This document shows positions 1 to 10,357 of a stretch of 64,000 bases of DNA, one piece after another. Position 1 is the first letter of the stretch. Each line of letters starts with the position of its first letter. The DNA comes from Coriobacteriaceae bacterium (GTDB lineage: Bacteria; Actinomycetota; Coriobacteriia; Coriobacteriales; Coriobacteriaceae): positions 1,488,001-1,552,000 of the forward strand of contig DAJPFV010000001.1 in assembly GCA_025993015.1 (NCBI GenBank), written 5' to 3'. Position numbers and translations under genes: made by a program. The notes beneath the pieces were generated by a model. It made no database searches. It had not been told where the DNA came from and saw nothing but the letters and a program-made list of their open reading frames with translations.

Positions 1-1683
1 CATCAGCGCATCCATGGCACGCTGAATAAGCTCCTCGGTACGAGTGTCAACGTTGGAGGTCGCCTCGTCCAAAATCAGCGCCGGACGGTCGGCCAAAATG
101 GCACGGGCGATGGTCACGAGCTGGCGCTGACCCTGCGACAGGTTAGTGCCCTCCTCGTTGATCATAAAGTCGTAGCCGCCGGCGAGCGTATGGATAAAGT
201 GGTCGCAGCGTGCGGCGCGTGCAGCGGCTTCGACCTCGGCATCGCTTGCATCGGGGCGTCCGTAGCGGATGTTCTCGCGGATGGTGCCGTTAAACAGCCA
301 GGTGTCCTGCAGCACCATGGCAAACTCGCCGCGCAGCGCCGCGCGGTCCCAGTCGCGCACGTCGACGCCCTCGACGCGCAGCGAACCGCCGTCCACGTCG
401 TAAAAGCGCTGCAGCAGCTTGATGAGCGTGGTCTTGCCGGCGCCGGTGGGGCCGACGATGGCGATGGTCTGGCCGGGCTGCGCCTCGCAGCTAAAGTCGT
501 GGATGATGGTCTTGTCGGGCGTGTAGCCAAACTTGACACGGTCAAACTCCACGTGGCCGGGGCGCTTCTCGGGAATCTGCGCGTCGGCCTTCTGCTCCTC
601 CTCGGGCGCGGCCAGGAACTCAAACACACGCTCGGTGGCAGCTGCCATCGACTGCATCGTGTTGCTCACGTTGCCCAGCTGCTGCACGGGCTGCGTAAAG
701 TTGCGCACGTACTGGATAAAACTCTGAATGTCGCCGGGCGTGGCGTTGCCGGTCAGCGCCAGCTGCGCGCCCACCACGACGACGCCCACGTAGCCCATGT
801 TGCCCACCAGGCTCATGAGCGGCATCATCAGGCCCGAGAGGAACTGCGAGCGCCAGCCGCTAATAAACAGGCGGTCGTTTTGACGATCGAATTCCTCGAT
901 GGACGCCTCGGCGCGGTCGAACACCTGGATAACGTTCTGACCGGCAAAGTCCTCCTCGATAATGCCATTGACGGTGCCCAGGACCTGCTGTTGCTCGCGG
1001 AAGTACGGCTGCGAGAAGTGGACCATCACCATCAGGATGATTGCGGCGGCCGGCAGCGTGAGCACGGTGACACCCGTGAGCGGCAGGCTGATCGACAGCA
1101 TCATGACGAGCACGCCGATGATCTGCGTGACGGACGTAATAAGCTGCGTCACGCTCTGGTTGAGCGATTGCCCCAGCGTATCGACGTCGTTGGTGATGCG
1201 GCTGAGCACGTCGCCCTTGCTGTGGCCGTTGAAGTAGCTCATCGGCACGACGGCGATCTTGGCGGCGATCTCCTTGCGCATGCGGTAGCAAATCTTTTGC
1301 GTGACGCCGGTCATGAGCCAGCCCTGGATGAGGCTGCAGGCAGAGCTTGCCAGATACAGGCAGAGCAAAAAGCCGAGCGTCTTGGCGATCCAGTTAAAGT
1401 CGACATCGCCGGTGCCGTTGACCTTGGCAACCAGGCCCTCAAACAGCTTAGTCGTAACCTGGCCGAGCACCTTGGGCCCTACAATGTTAAAGATGACCGA
1501 GCACACGGCAAAGGCGACGGCGGCAAACACGGCAATCTTGTGCTGGCCGATATAGCCGAGCAGCTGCCTCATGGTGCCTTTAAAGTCCTTGGCCTTTTCG
1601 CCGCGACGCATGCCGCCCATGCGGCCCATGGGTCCACGCTGACGGGTGGGCTTGGGAATTTGGGTCTTGGTCTCGTCTGCCAT
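1..1683 (-). CDS. ABC exporter half-transporter (permease-ATPase), 3' end outside window
   Basis: An exporter-type half-transporter with the membrane domain first and the ATPase second; 561 codons are visible and no stop is reached, so only the extreme C-terminus is missing. The N-terminus is short and rich in Arg, Gly and Met. Walker A (GPTGAGKTT) is near residues 410-418, the LSQGQ signature near 515-520 and Walker B (LILDEATS) near 535-542. The ATG overlaps the stop of the upstream ABC gene (TAATG), so the two are translationally coupled and probably form a heterodimer of the multidrug or lipid exporter type. The substrate cannot be read from sequence. The MarR gene at the head of the operon suggests control by a small molecule. 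Confidence 0.93.
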   Translation of the reverse strand, partial: MADETKTQIPKPTRQRGPMGRMGGMRRGEKAKDFKGTMRQLLGYIGQHKIAVFAAVAFAVCSVIFNIVGPKVLGQVTTKLFEGLVAKVNGTGDVDFNWIAKTLGFLLCLYLASSACSLIQGWLMTGVTQKICYRMRKEIAAKIAVVPMSYFNGHSKGDVLSRITNDVDTLGQSLNQSVTQLITSVTQIIGVLVMMLSISLPLTGVTVLTLPAAAIILMVMVHFSQPYFREQQQVLGTVNGIIEEDFAGQNVIQVFDRAEASIEEFDRQNDRLFISGWRSQFLSGLMMPLMSLVGNMGYVGVVVVGAQLALTGNATPGDIQSFIQYVRNFTQPVQQLGNVSNTMQSMAAATERVFEFLAAPEEEQKADAQIPEKRPGHVEFDRVKFGYTPDKTIIHDFSCEAQPGQTIAIVGPTGAGKTTLIKLLQRFYDVDGGSLRVEGVDVRDWDRAALRGEFAMVLQDTWLFNGTIRENIRYGRPDASDAEVEAAARAARCDHFIHTLAGGYDFMINEEGTNLSQGQRQLVTIARAILADRPALILDEATSNVDTRTEELIQRAMDALM

Positions 1684-4049
1684 TAGCGCTCGCCTCCTTC
1701 CGTAACGGCTGCAATTTCTTCTTGGGTAAGCCCCAGTTCCTCGGCGGAAAGCTGCGACTGTGCGATTTCCAGGTACGCCGGGCAGCTGCGCAGTAGCTCC
1801 TCGTGCGTGCCGGTGCCCACTACGTGACCGTCGTCGAGTACAATGATCTGGTCGGCGTGCATGATGGTCGCGATGCGTTGTGCCACGACCACGAGAGCGG
1901 CGTCGGTGACGTTTTTGGCCAGCTCCTCGCGCAGGCGCGCGTCGGTCTTGTAGTCAAGCGCGCTAAACGAATCATCGAACACCACGACCTCGGGCTTCTT
2001 GGCCAGGGCGCGGGCGATGGCCAGACGCTGGCGCTGACCGCCCGAAACATTGGAGCCACCCTGGCTGATGGGGGAGTCGTAGCCGCCCTCGCGCTCGGCG
2101 ATAAAGTCCTCGGCCTGGGCGATGCGTGCCGCCCGGTACATGTCCTCGTCGCTCACCATGTCGCCGGCAAACTTAAGGTTGCTCTCGACGGTGCCCGAGA
2201 ACAGGCGTCCCTGCTGCGGGATATAGCCAATGCGGCGGCGTAGCTCGGAAAGGGTCATATCGCGCACATCGATGCCGTCGAGCGAAATGCTGCCGCCCGT
2301 GACGTCGTACAGGCGCGGAATCAACTGCACGAGCGTGGACTTGCCCGAGCCCGTGGAGCCAATGATGCCGAGCATCTGACCGGCATGTGTGGTGAAGTTC
2401 ACGCCGCTGATGACATCGGCGCGGGCGTCGGGATACTGGAAGCTTACGTCGCGGAAGGTGAGCTCGCCGCGCGGCGCGCTGGCAGCAGGCAGTTTGGGCG
2501 AGACAGGGTCGTTGATACTCGTGGGGCAGGTGATGACCTCTTCCACGCGCTCGGCTGCGACCTCGGCGCGGGGCAGGATGACCGAAACCATGGTGAGGAT
2601 CATAAACGCCATGACGATCTGCATGGTGTAGGAGATGAACGCCATCATGTTGCCGACCTGCATCACGCCGTCGGACACGCCCTGCGCGCCAAACCAGACG
2701 ATAAGCACGGTGATGCAGTTCATGACGAGCATCATGAGCGGCATCATAAAGCTCATGGCGCGGTTGGTGTAGAGCTGCGTAGTCATCAGGTCGAGCGACG
2801 CCTTGTCAAAACGTTCGAGCTCATGCTCCTCGCGGTTGAACGAGCGGATGGGCATAAGGCCGTCGAGCAGCTCGCGGGCGGTAAGGTTCACGCGGTCCAC
2901 AAAGCTCTGCATCTTTTTGAACTTGGGCATGGTGAGGCCCATGAGCACGCCGACGACGGCCGAAACCGCGATGATGGCCACAGCGATGGTCCACTCCAGG
3001 CCGGTGTGGTTGGCTAGGACGCGCATGACGGCGACGATGCCCATGACGGGGGCCATCAGGCACATACGGATAAACAGGGTTGCGGCCATCTGGATCTGCT
3101 GAATGTCGTTGGTGCAGCGGGTAATGAGCGAGGCCTGGCTAAATTTGCCCACCTCGGCTGGCGAGAAGTGCATAACCTTGTTGAAGGTCTCGCGGCGCAG
3201 GTCGCGGGCGATGGAGCAGGCGGTGCGCGAGGCCACGGCACCGGTCAGGATGGTGGCGACGAGCGACACCAGGCACAGCCCAAACATCGTGGTCGCCATG
3301 CGGCCCAGGTAGGCGTTTTGCACGTCGGCGGGGTCGATGCCCTGTGCCTTGTACTCGTCCTGTACATAGCTCACGGCGCGCTGGGTGACGATGGAGCCCG
3401 ACATGGAGCCCATTTTGTCTGCCATATCGTTGGCGCCCTCGACGAGCTTGCCCTGATCGATAAGACCGCCTTCAACGCCCAGACGCAGGCTCTTCATGGT
3501 GATCTTACCGCCGTCGGCATCAATCTGCTTTTGCATGTTCTGCGCCGCTGCGGCCTTCTGCTGCATCTCGGCGAGCTGCTCGGGCGTCATCGCTGCCATT
3601 TGCTCGGGGGTGGGCATGGCCTGGGCGGCGTTGTTGTCTTTCTCGCTGGACGAGCCCATCATGTCGCCCATGGAGTTGGCGTCGATGCCTTGGTTGAGCG
3701 AAAGGACGACGGTCTCGGGCAGGCTCATAATGTCAGCGAGCTTGCTGCCGTCGGCGCGCTCGTCCTCGGTGCCCTTGTACGTGCGAATCCCGTTTTTGTC
3801 TGCCTTGCTAAACACGGCCTCCACAGCCTTGGCGTCCTTGGCGCTCATAAAGAGTTCGAGGTCGTCGAGCGATTCGGCGCGAATGGTGTCAGGCACGGGC
3901 GAGGCGATGCCGCCTTGCTGTACGCCCACGTCGACGATGTCGCTCATATAGGTAGGCAGTGCCAGGTCGGCGTTGCAGCTGATTACGATGAGTACGATAG
4001 CTGTGAACAGTGCCAGGATATGCTTTTTAAAGAGCTTGAGAATCCTCAC
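1683..4049 (-). CDS. ABC exporter half-transporter with large extracytoplasmic insert
   Basis: 788 aa, against about 580-600 for an ordinary half-transporter. TM1 is at residues about 10-30 and is followed by the usual LP-MSDIVD motif. About 200 residues, rich in Met, Gln, Ala and Asp, then separate it from TM2 (about 250). Walker A (GSTGSGKST) is near 562-570, the VSGGQ signature near 667-671, with Walker B (VVVFDDSFSALD) after it. It has the non-standard FDDS in place of LDEAT, typical of one half of asymmetric heterodimers. The start overlaps the MarR stop by 4 bp and the end overlaps the next exporter, so MarR and both exporters form one minus-strand operon. The long insert should face outwards; its role is unknown. 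Confidence 0.93.
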   Translation of the reverse strand: MRILKLFKKHILALFTAIVLIVISCNADLALPTYMSDIVDVGVQQGGIASPVPDTIRAESLDDLELFMSAKDAKAVEAVFSKADKNGIRTYKGTEDERADGSKLADIMSLPETVVLSLNQGIDANSMGDMMGSSSEKDNNAAQAMPTPEQMAAMTPEQLAEMQQKAAAAQNMQKQIDADGGKITMKSLRLGVEGGLIDQGKLVEGANDMADKMGSMSGSIVTQRAVSYVQDEYKAQGIDPADVQNAYLGRMATTMFGLCLVSLVATILTGAVASRTACSIARDLRRETFNKVMHFSPAEVGKFSQASLITRCTNDIQQIQMAATLFIRMCLMAPVMGIVAVMRVLANHTGLEWTIAVAIIAVSAVVGVLMGLTMPKFKKMQSFVDRVNLTARELLDGLMPIRSFNREEHELERFDKASLDLMTTQLYTNRAMSFMMPLMMLVMNCITVLIVWFGAQGVSDGVMQVGNMMAFISYTMQIVMAFMILTMVSVILPRAEVAAERVEEVITCPTSINDPVSPKLPAASAPRGELTFRDVSFQYPDARADVISGVNFTTHAGQMLGIIGSTGSGKSTLVQLIPRLYDVTGGSISLDGIDVRDMTLSELRRRIGYIPQQGRLFSGTVESNLKFAGDMVSDEDMYRAARIAQAEDFIAEREGGYDSPISQGGSNVSGGQRQRLAIARALAKKPEVVVFDDSFSALDYKTDARLREELAKNVTDAALVVVAQRIATIMHADQIIVLDDGHVVGTGTHEELLRSCPAYLEIAQSQLSAEELGLTQEEIAAVTEGGER

Positions 4050-4495
4050 TCGGCATCTCTCCTTTCTTGATTGCGGTCGATAATTTCGTTGGCACGTCTA
4101 AGAAGGCGTACCATCTCTTGGGTATCTGTTTCGCCGAGCTGCTCGAGGAAAGCCGCGGTGCGGTCCTCGAATTCCCGGCGTTTGATTTCGAGATCCTGGA
4201 ATCCCTTGTCGGTCACTATGACGTGTACGCGACGACGGTCGGTCTTTGAGTGCTCACGCTCAACCCAACCCTTGGCCTCGAGGGCGCGCAAGATATTGGC
4301 GATGCGAGCGCTCGAGACCCAGGCGCGATCAGCGAGTTCGCTCGGCGTGAGCGAACCGCCAGCGAGCATGAGGGCGCGCATGACGGCCATCTCGCCGCCG
4401 AGGGCTTTGTCCGCGAAGCGCGAAATGCGCTGATGCATACTGCCGAACTCGGTAAGGAGCTGACGCCCAAGCTCACGGAAATCGGTATCTTCCAC
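4046..4495 (-). CDS. MarR-family transcriptional regulator
   Basis: A 149-aa winged-helix protein with the MarR pattern: an N-terminal helix, a recognition segment (LTPSELADRAWVSSARIAN), then the wing DRRRVHVIVTDKG near residues 96-108. It leads the ABC exporter operon and is probably its ligand-responsive repressor. The start is GTG, with AGGGG about nine bases upstream. The GTG lies inside one arm of a 15-bp perfect inverted repeat (4487-4501 and 4521-4535), which is a good candidate autoregulatory site. No in-frame ATG lies closer to a ribosome binding site. Confidence 0.9.
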   Translation of the reverse strand: MEDTDFRELGRQLLTEFGSMHQRISRFADKALGGEMAVMRALMLAGGSLTPSELADRAWVSSARIANILRALEAKGWVEREHSKTDRRRVHVIVTDKGFQDLEIKRREFEDRTAAFLEQLGETDTQEMVRLLRRANEIIDRNQERRDAE

Positions 4496-4535
4496 CGAAA
4501 ACCCCTAACACTAGAAACTATTTTCGGTGGAAGAT
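4487..4535. promoter_or_regulatory. 15-bp perfect inverted repeat over the marR start codon
   Basis: ATCTTCCACCGAAAA at 4487-4501 is exactly repeated in inverted orientation at 4521-4535, with a 19-bp spacer. The marR GTG start (4495) is inside the left arm and its AGGGG ribosome site is in the spacer. It is either a MarR operator or an element that controls translation. Confidence 0.6.
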
Positions 4536-5045
4536 GATACCCCTGCACGCGCGCCCTATACGGTAGATTTTGGGACATGCCTAGAAAACTACCTTTAGGC
4601 GACCTCCGTACACCGTCGGTGCCGGTAAAGTTTGGGGCAGATCGTTAGGCATGTCCTAAAGCCTACTCAGAGGCACTTTACCCTGCTAAAGCTGGCATAA
4701 CAGCTAGAGTGAACGTCGTACAAAGGCAAGGAAAAATACCAAACAAATCGGTGAACGGTAGTTGTTCGCGCTCGCATTTCCTGCGGATTTGTTAAAAACG
4801 CCCTAATGGTATAAAAAAAGAAACATATAACAGCCCTGATGAAGGGGGTAGCTATGTTATCCTTCTCAAACGGGTGAAATCTTGGGTTTTGGGTTGCAGT
4901 TCCAAGGTGGACAAACGTTTTTCCCTGTACCAACGTGTGGTGAAGAACGGAAGAAGCCGGTAGTGCAAGCCGATAATTCAAGAATTCAATAAGCAGCGGT
5001 GTGAGAGAGCGCCGCATTACACGTAACTAGGAGCGTGGTTACACA
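4536..5045. promoter_or_regulatory. pflB upstream region, about 510 bp, with nested inverted repeats
   Basis: No convincing gene is present; the minus-strand open frame 4667-5017 has no ribosome site and no family resemblance. GGACATGCCTA (4573-4583) is inverted at 4646-4656, and CTTTAGG (4593-4599) is inverted at 4655-4661. These alternative pairings could be an operator or a leader structure for the strongly expressed pfl genes. A possible promoter is TTGTTA (4789-4794) and TATAAA (4810-4815), but its 15-bp spacing is short. The ribosome site AGGAG at 5030-5034 serves pflB. Confidence 0.4.
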
Positions 5046-7097
<2,052 letters not shown>

Positions 7098-7098
7098 C

Positions 7099-7159
7099 TA
7101 TTGTTAGTGCTATACTAACAATAACGATTACTGATTAGCGCGCCGGTTTCGGCCGGCGC
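7099..7159 (+). promoter_or_regulatory. Two hairpins between the PFL gene halves
   Basis: A 9-10-bp perfect hairpin (ATTGTTAGT at 7100-7108 against 7114-7122) begins two bases after the pflB stop. A GC hairpin (GCGCCGG 7140-7146 against CCGGCGC 7153-7159) follows. Neither has a T-run directly after it. They may be mRNA processing or stability elements that set the ratio of the two subunits. Confidence 0.5.
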
Positions 7160-7182
7160 CTATCAATCGAAGGAGACACATT

Positions 7183-7434
7183 ATGAAGGTTTCTGAAGTT
7201 TCCGAGACTCAGGCCGATAACCTGGTCCACATGCTCGACGCTTACGCCGAGAAGGGTGGCCACCACCTGAACATCAACGTCTTCAACCGTGAGACGCTGC
7301 TCGACGCTCAGGCTCACCCCGAGAAGTACCCGCAGCTGACCATCCGCGTTTCCGGCTATGCCGTGAACTTCCACACGCTCACCAAGGAGCAGCAGGACGA
7401 GGTCATTGCGCGTACCTTCCACAACAAGTTCTAA
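7183..7434 (+). CDS. Autonomous glycyl-radical subunit of pyruvate formate-lyase (GrcA/YfiD-like)
   Basis: 83 aa with its own ribosome site (AAGGAG about eight bases before ATG). Residues about 11-83 align with the C-terminal end of PflB. The NVNVMNRE-like block is present as NINVFNRE, followed by YPQLTIRVSGYAVNF, which holds the radical glycine (Gly58), and the normal C-terminus. It lies directly behind a pflB that lacks exactly this region, so the simplest reading is a two-subunit PFL. In E. coli, GrcA is a spare part for oxygen-damaged PflB; here it looks obligatory, because no full-length copy is visible in the window. Confidence 0.92.
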   Translation: MKVSEVSETQADNLVHMLDAYAEKGGHHLNINVFNRETLLDAQAHPEKYPQLTIRVSGYAVNFHTLTKEQQDEVIARTFHNKF

Positions 7435-7461
7435 AGGGGTTTAACTCCCGCAGGATCGCCG

Positions 7462-7581
7462 GGCCGTCTTGGGTTACTTTCCAAAACGTCCTCGGACATG
7501 CAAAGGGCTCCGCTGCGCGCTTCGCGCGGCGGAGCCCTTTGCGTCCTGCGGGATGTTTTGGAAAATAACCCAAAACCGGCC
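7462..7581 (+). repeat. Double-stem inverted repeat, copy E1
   Basis: About 120 bp downstream of the PFL genes. The outer arms are built on TTGGGTTA and TTTCCAAAAC. The inner arms GCAAAGGGCTCCGC (7500-7513) and 7529-7542 pair perfectly around a TTCG-containing loop. Between the two stems lie the family-conserved GTCCTC (5' side) and TGCGG (3' side), and the 4-bp helix GGAC:GTCC. It could also act as a terminator, but it has no T-run. Same family as 20912, 21947, 26358 and 34270. Confidence 0.75.
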
Positions 7582-7675
7582 ATGTGGGGTCCTTTGGAGT
7601 CACCCTTTAGGCGGAACTCTCCTAATTATTTGGATGAGTCGTTTACTTACTTGTACTGTTACCGTCTTCCCGCTC

Positions 7676-7716
7676 TTGTTGGGGTATGCTTTGTTCGTAT
7701 GTAAACGTATGACATG
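7676..7716 (+). promoter_or_regulatory. Promoter and operator of the LacI gene
   Basis: TTGTTG (7676-7681), 16 bp, then TATGTA (7698-7703). The overlapping GTAAACGTATGACATG (7701-7716) resembles the operator copies at 8798-8883 (GAAAACGTTTGACATAT), which suggests autoregulation by the LacI-type protein. Confidence 0.5.
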
Positions 7717-7734
7717 TTGATGGGGGAGGGTGCT

Positions 7735-8745
7735 ATGGCTCGCGAGAGTTCTCGTTCTAAGGATACGGCTAAGCCTGGCATCAAGGAAGTTGCGGCGGTG
7801 GCGGGGGTTTCGCCTACTACGGTATCTCGCGTGCTTAATAATCGCGGCTATATTAGCCAAGAGACCCGCGATAAGGTCCATGCCGCGATGAAGCGCATCA
7901 ACTATACGCCCAACGATATCGCCCGTGCCATGCTCAACGGTCGCCTGAATCTTATCGGTATGATCGTCCCCTATGTCAGCAGTCCGTTTCATGCCCAAGT
8001 GGTTCAAGTCATTGAGCATACCCTGGCCGAAAACGGTTTTAAGATGCTGCTGTGCAATAGCGCCAATCGACCCGAGCTTGAGCGCTCTTATATCGACATG
8101 CTTCGACGCAATATGGTTGATGGCGTCATCGTCAACTCGCTTAATATCGGTGCCGAGGCGTATGCCGAGATGGGCTTGAGTCTGGTTGGTATCGACTGCG
8201 ACCTTGGCGAAGCCTCTGTTCAGATTGCGAGCGACAGCTATAGCATCGGCGAACTTGCCACGCGTCGCCTGATCGATGACGGATGTTCACGCATCCTGTG
8301 CCTGCGCAGCAATAGCCGCATGCGCATGCCTGCCAATAAGCGTACCGATGCCTACCTCGATGTTGTTGAGCAGGCCGGTTTGCCCGCGCTTGTCCGTGAG
8401 GTTGAGTTCGTTAAGCCCGACGACGAAAAGAGCGCGGTCGTTGCGAAGATCCTCGATGAGAACCCCGATATTGACGGCATCTTTGCGGGAGACGACACGA
8501 TGGCGGCTATCTGTCTTAACGTGATGAAGCAGCGCGGCTTGAGCGCTCCGGGCGATATTAAGGTCGTGGGCGCGGATGGTGCCCGCCGCACTATGACGTT
8601 TATGCCTGACTTAACAACCGTACGCCAAGATATCGATCGCATCGGAGAGCTCGCGGCGCAATCCATCATTGCTCTTATTAACGGCGAAAAGCCCGAATCG
8701 AATATCAAGCTCCCCGTTGAACTCATTGAGGGTAAAACCGCGTAG
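7735..8745 (+). CDS. LacI-family transcriptional regulator of the fructoside cluster
   Basis: 336 aa. The N-terminal LacI helix-turn-helix is clear (IKEVAAVAGVSPTTVSRVLNN, residues about 17-37), followed by the hinge helix and a periplasmic-binding-protein-like effector domain. ATG 7735 is chosen because GGGGGAGGG precedes it by four bases; an in-frame ATG at 7714 has no such site. The gene heads a cluster of two GH32 hydrolases and a PTS permease. Sites similar to its own promoter operator occur three times upstream of the first GH32 gene, so it is probably the sucrose or fructan repressor. Confidence 0.92.
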   Translation: MARESSRSKDTAKPGIKEVAAVAGVSPTTVSRVLNNRGYISQETRDKVHAAMKRINYTPNDIARAMLNGRLNLIGMIVPYVSSPFHAQVVQVIEHTLAENGFKMLLCNSANRPELERSYIDMLRRNMVDGVIVNSLNIGAEAYAEMGLSLVGIDCDLGEASVQIASDSYSIGELATRRLIDDGCSRILCLRSNSRMRMPANKRTDAYLDVVEQAGLPALVREVEFVKPDDEKSAVVAKILDENPDIDGIFAGDDTMAAICLNVMKQRGLSAPGDIKVVGADGARRTMTFMPDLTTVRQDIDRIGELAAQSIIALINGEKPESNIKLPVELIEGKTA

Positions 8746-8797
8746 TTCATCCCGTGCCAAAAGAATTCCTCAAACACCTCTGATGACCGTTCGCCGG

Positions 8798-8886
8798 CAT
8801 ATGTCAACCGTTTGCCGACGACTAGAACTGCGAAAAGACGTATTGGTGTGAAAACGTTTGACATATGAAAACGATTGACATATCTT
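8798..8886 (+). promoter_or_regulatory. Tandem LacI-type operators over a near-consensus promoter
   Basis: GAAAACGTTTGACATAT (8850-8866) is followed at once by GAAAACGATTGACATAT (8867-8883), a 17-bp direct repeat with one change. A related inverted copy lies at 8798-8816 (CATATGTCAACCGTTTGCC). The first repeat contains a consensus -35 TTGACA (8858-8863), 17 bp before TATCTT (8881-8886). A bound repressor would cover both promoter boxes. Confidence 0.7.
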
Positions 8887-8929
8887 GCAGTTGTACCGAG
8901 TTAGTATCTCGTGAGAAAGGAAGTCTCGG

Positions 8930-10312
8930 ATGCACAAGGTGTATTACCAGCCTGAGGGAATTTGGGTAGGCGACATCATGCCGTACGGCGAGGACGGCAC
9001 GTTCTATCTCTATCATCAGCGTGACACGCGAAACCCCGGACCTTTCGGAGAGCCGTTTGGCTGGGCACTCGCGACAACCAAGGACTTCGTCAATTACAAA
9101 GACTTTGGCGAGAGCCTTGAGCGTGGCGGCGACGAGGAAGTCGACCAGTATGTTTATGCCGGCACGGTGTTTAAGGTGGGCGACAAGTACCATGCGCTCT
9201 ACACTGGTTGCAATCGCGATAAGGTCAAGGCACGCTTGATGAAGCAGGTTCTTCTTCACGCAACGAGTGACGACGCCGTCAAGTGGGAGAAGAACATCGC
9301 CGAGACGCTGCTTCCGCCCCAGGAGGGTTACGATGACCGCAACTGGCGCGATCCCTTTGTGCTTTGGGATGAGGAGAACGAAGAGTACATGCTCATCCTC
9401 GGCACGCGTGTGGGCGAGGACAAGCGTCTGATGACCGGTCGTCTGGTCAAGTTCACCTCCAAGGACCTGGATACCTGGGAGTTCCAGGGCGACTGGTGGA
9501 ATCCGGGCCTGTACACCATGTTCGAGATGCCTGATCTCTTTAAGATGGGCGACTGGTGGTATCTGGTGTTCTCCGAGTACAGTGATGGCAACAAGACCCG
9601 TTACCGCATGTCTCGCTCTATCAACGGTCCTTGGATCACTCCTGCGGACGATTCCTTCGATGGCCGCGCGTACTATGCCGCGCGTACCGCATTTGATGGT
9701 GAGCGCCGCGTTCTCTTTGGTTGGGTTCCTACGCGTGACGAGGGCGGTGACCCCAGCTCTTACCTGTGGGGTGGCACCTTTATGCCCCTCGAGATCGTTC
9801 AGCGTGCCGACGGAACGCTCGGCACCAAGCTCCCCGACAGCATGCTTGGCGCCTTTGGCGAGGGCAAGGCTGTCGAGACCTTTGAGCTTTCCTGCGAGTC
9901 GGGCAAGGTCGAGCAGGTGCTCGCCGCGGATGCCGGCTCCACCTACTTGCTCGATGCCGACATTGAGCTCGGCGGTAACGCTGCCGGCTTCTCGGTCAAG
10001 TTCGCCGAGGACGCCGAGACTGGTCTTGCCTATGAGTTCCGCGCCAACCTGCGCGAGGGCAAGCTCGAGTTCACGCCGGCTCCCCAGTACCCGTGGTTCC
10101 AGGTCAACAACATGGGCCTCGAGCGTCCGTTGTTCTTTAAGGGCGAGGGCACTCACCATGTGCGTCTGGTCGTCGACGACGACATCGCGACCATCTTTGT
10201 CGATGATGTTGCGCTCAACGCTCGCTTCTGCAACAAGCAGGGCCAGGGTGTGGCGCTTACCGTCACCGACGGTGCGCTCAAGTGCGCAAACGCAACGATC
10301 GCGTCTCTGTAG
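8930..10312 (+). CDS. Glycoside hydrolase family 32-like protein (divergent beta-fructosidase)
   Basis: 460 aa, no signal peptide, so cytoplasmic. It has a five-bladed propeller-type N-terminal part and a C-terminal beta-sandwich. The likely triad is Asp15 (in VGDIMPYG, where canonical enzymes have WMNDPNG), Asp141 (WRDPF) and Glu199 (FEMPD instead of the usual ECPD). The degenerate first motif and the Met in place of Cys set it apart from the canonical invertase encoded downstream, so it may prefer another fructoside or phosphorylated oligosaccharide. AAAGGAAG precedes ATG 8930. It is the first gene after the tandem operators and lies 45 bp before the PTS gene. Confidence 0.85.
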   Translation: MHKVYYQPEGIWVGDIMPYGEDGTFYLYHQRDTRNPGPFGEPFGWALATTKDFVNYKDFGESLERGGDEEVDQYVYAGTVFKVGDKYHALYTGCNRDKVKARLMKQVLLHATSDDAVKWEKNIAETLLPPQEGYDDRNWRDPFVLWDEENEEYMLILGTRVGEDKRLMTGRLVKFTSKDLDTWEFQGDWWNPGLYTMFEMPDLFKMGDWWYLVFSEYSDGNKTRYRMSRSINGPWITPADDSFDGRAYYAARTAFDGERRVLFGWVPTRDEGGDPSSYLWGGTFMPLEIVQRADGTLGTKLPDSMLGAFGEGKAVETFELSCESGKVEQVLAADAGSTYLLDADIELGGNAAGFSVKFAEDAETGLAYEFRANLREGKLEFTPAPQYPWFQVNNMGLERPLFFKGEGTHHVRLVVDDDIATIFVDDVALNARFCNKQGQGVALTVTDGALKCANATIASL

Positions 10313-10357
10313 CGGCAACGAACCGTTTTATGATTTAGAAAAGGAATGGAGAGGAAC

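Noticed and set aside
190..1686. Plus-strand 498-codon frame opposite the first ABC exporter
   Set aside because: It is the high-GC shadow of the exporter gene; the composition is His/Asp/Val-rich without domain motifs.
4667..5017. Minus-strand open frame of 116 codons upstream of pflB
   Set aside because: No ribosome site, no recognisable domain, and it lies in the promoter region of a divergent pair.
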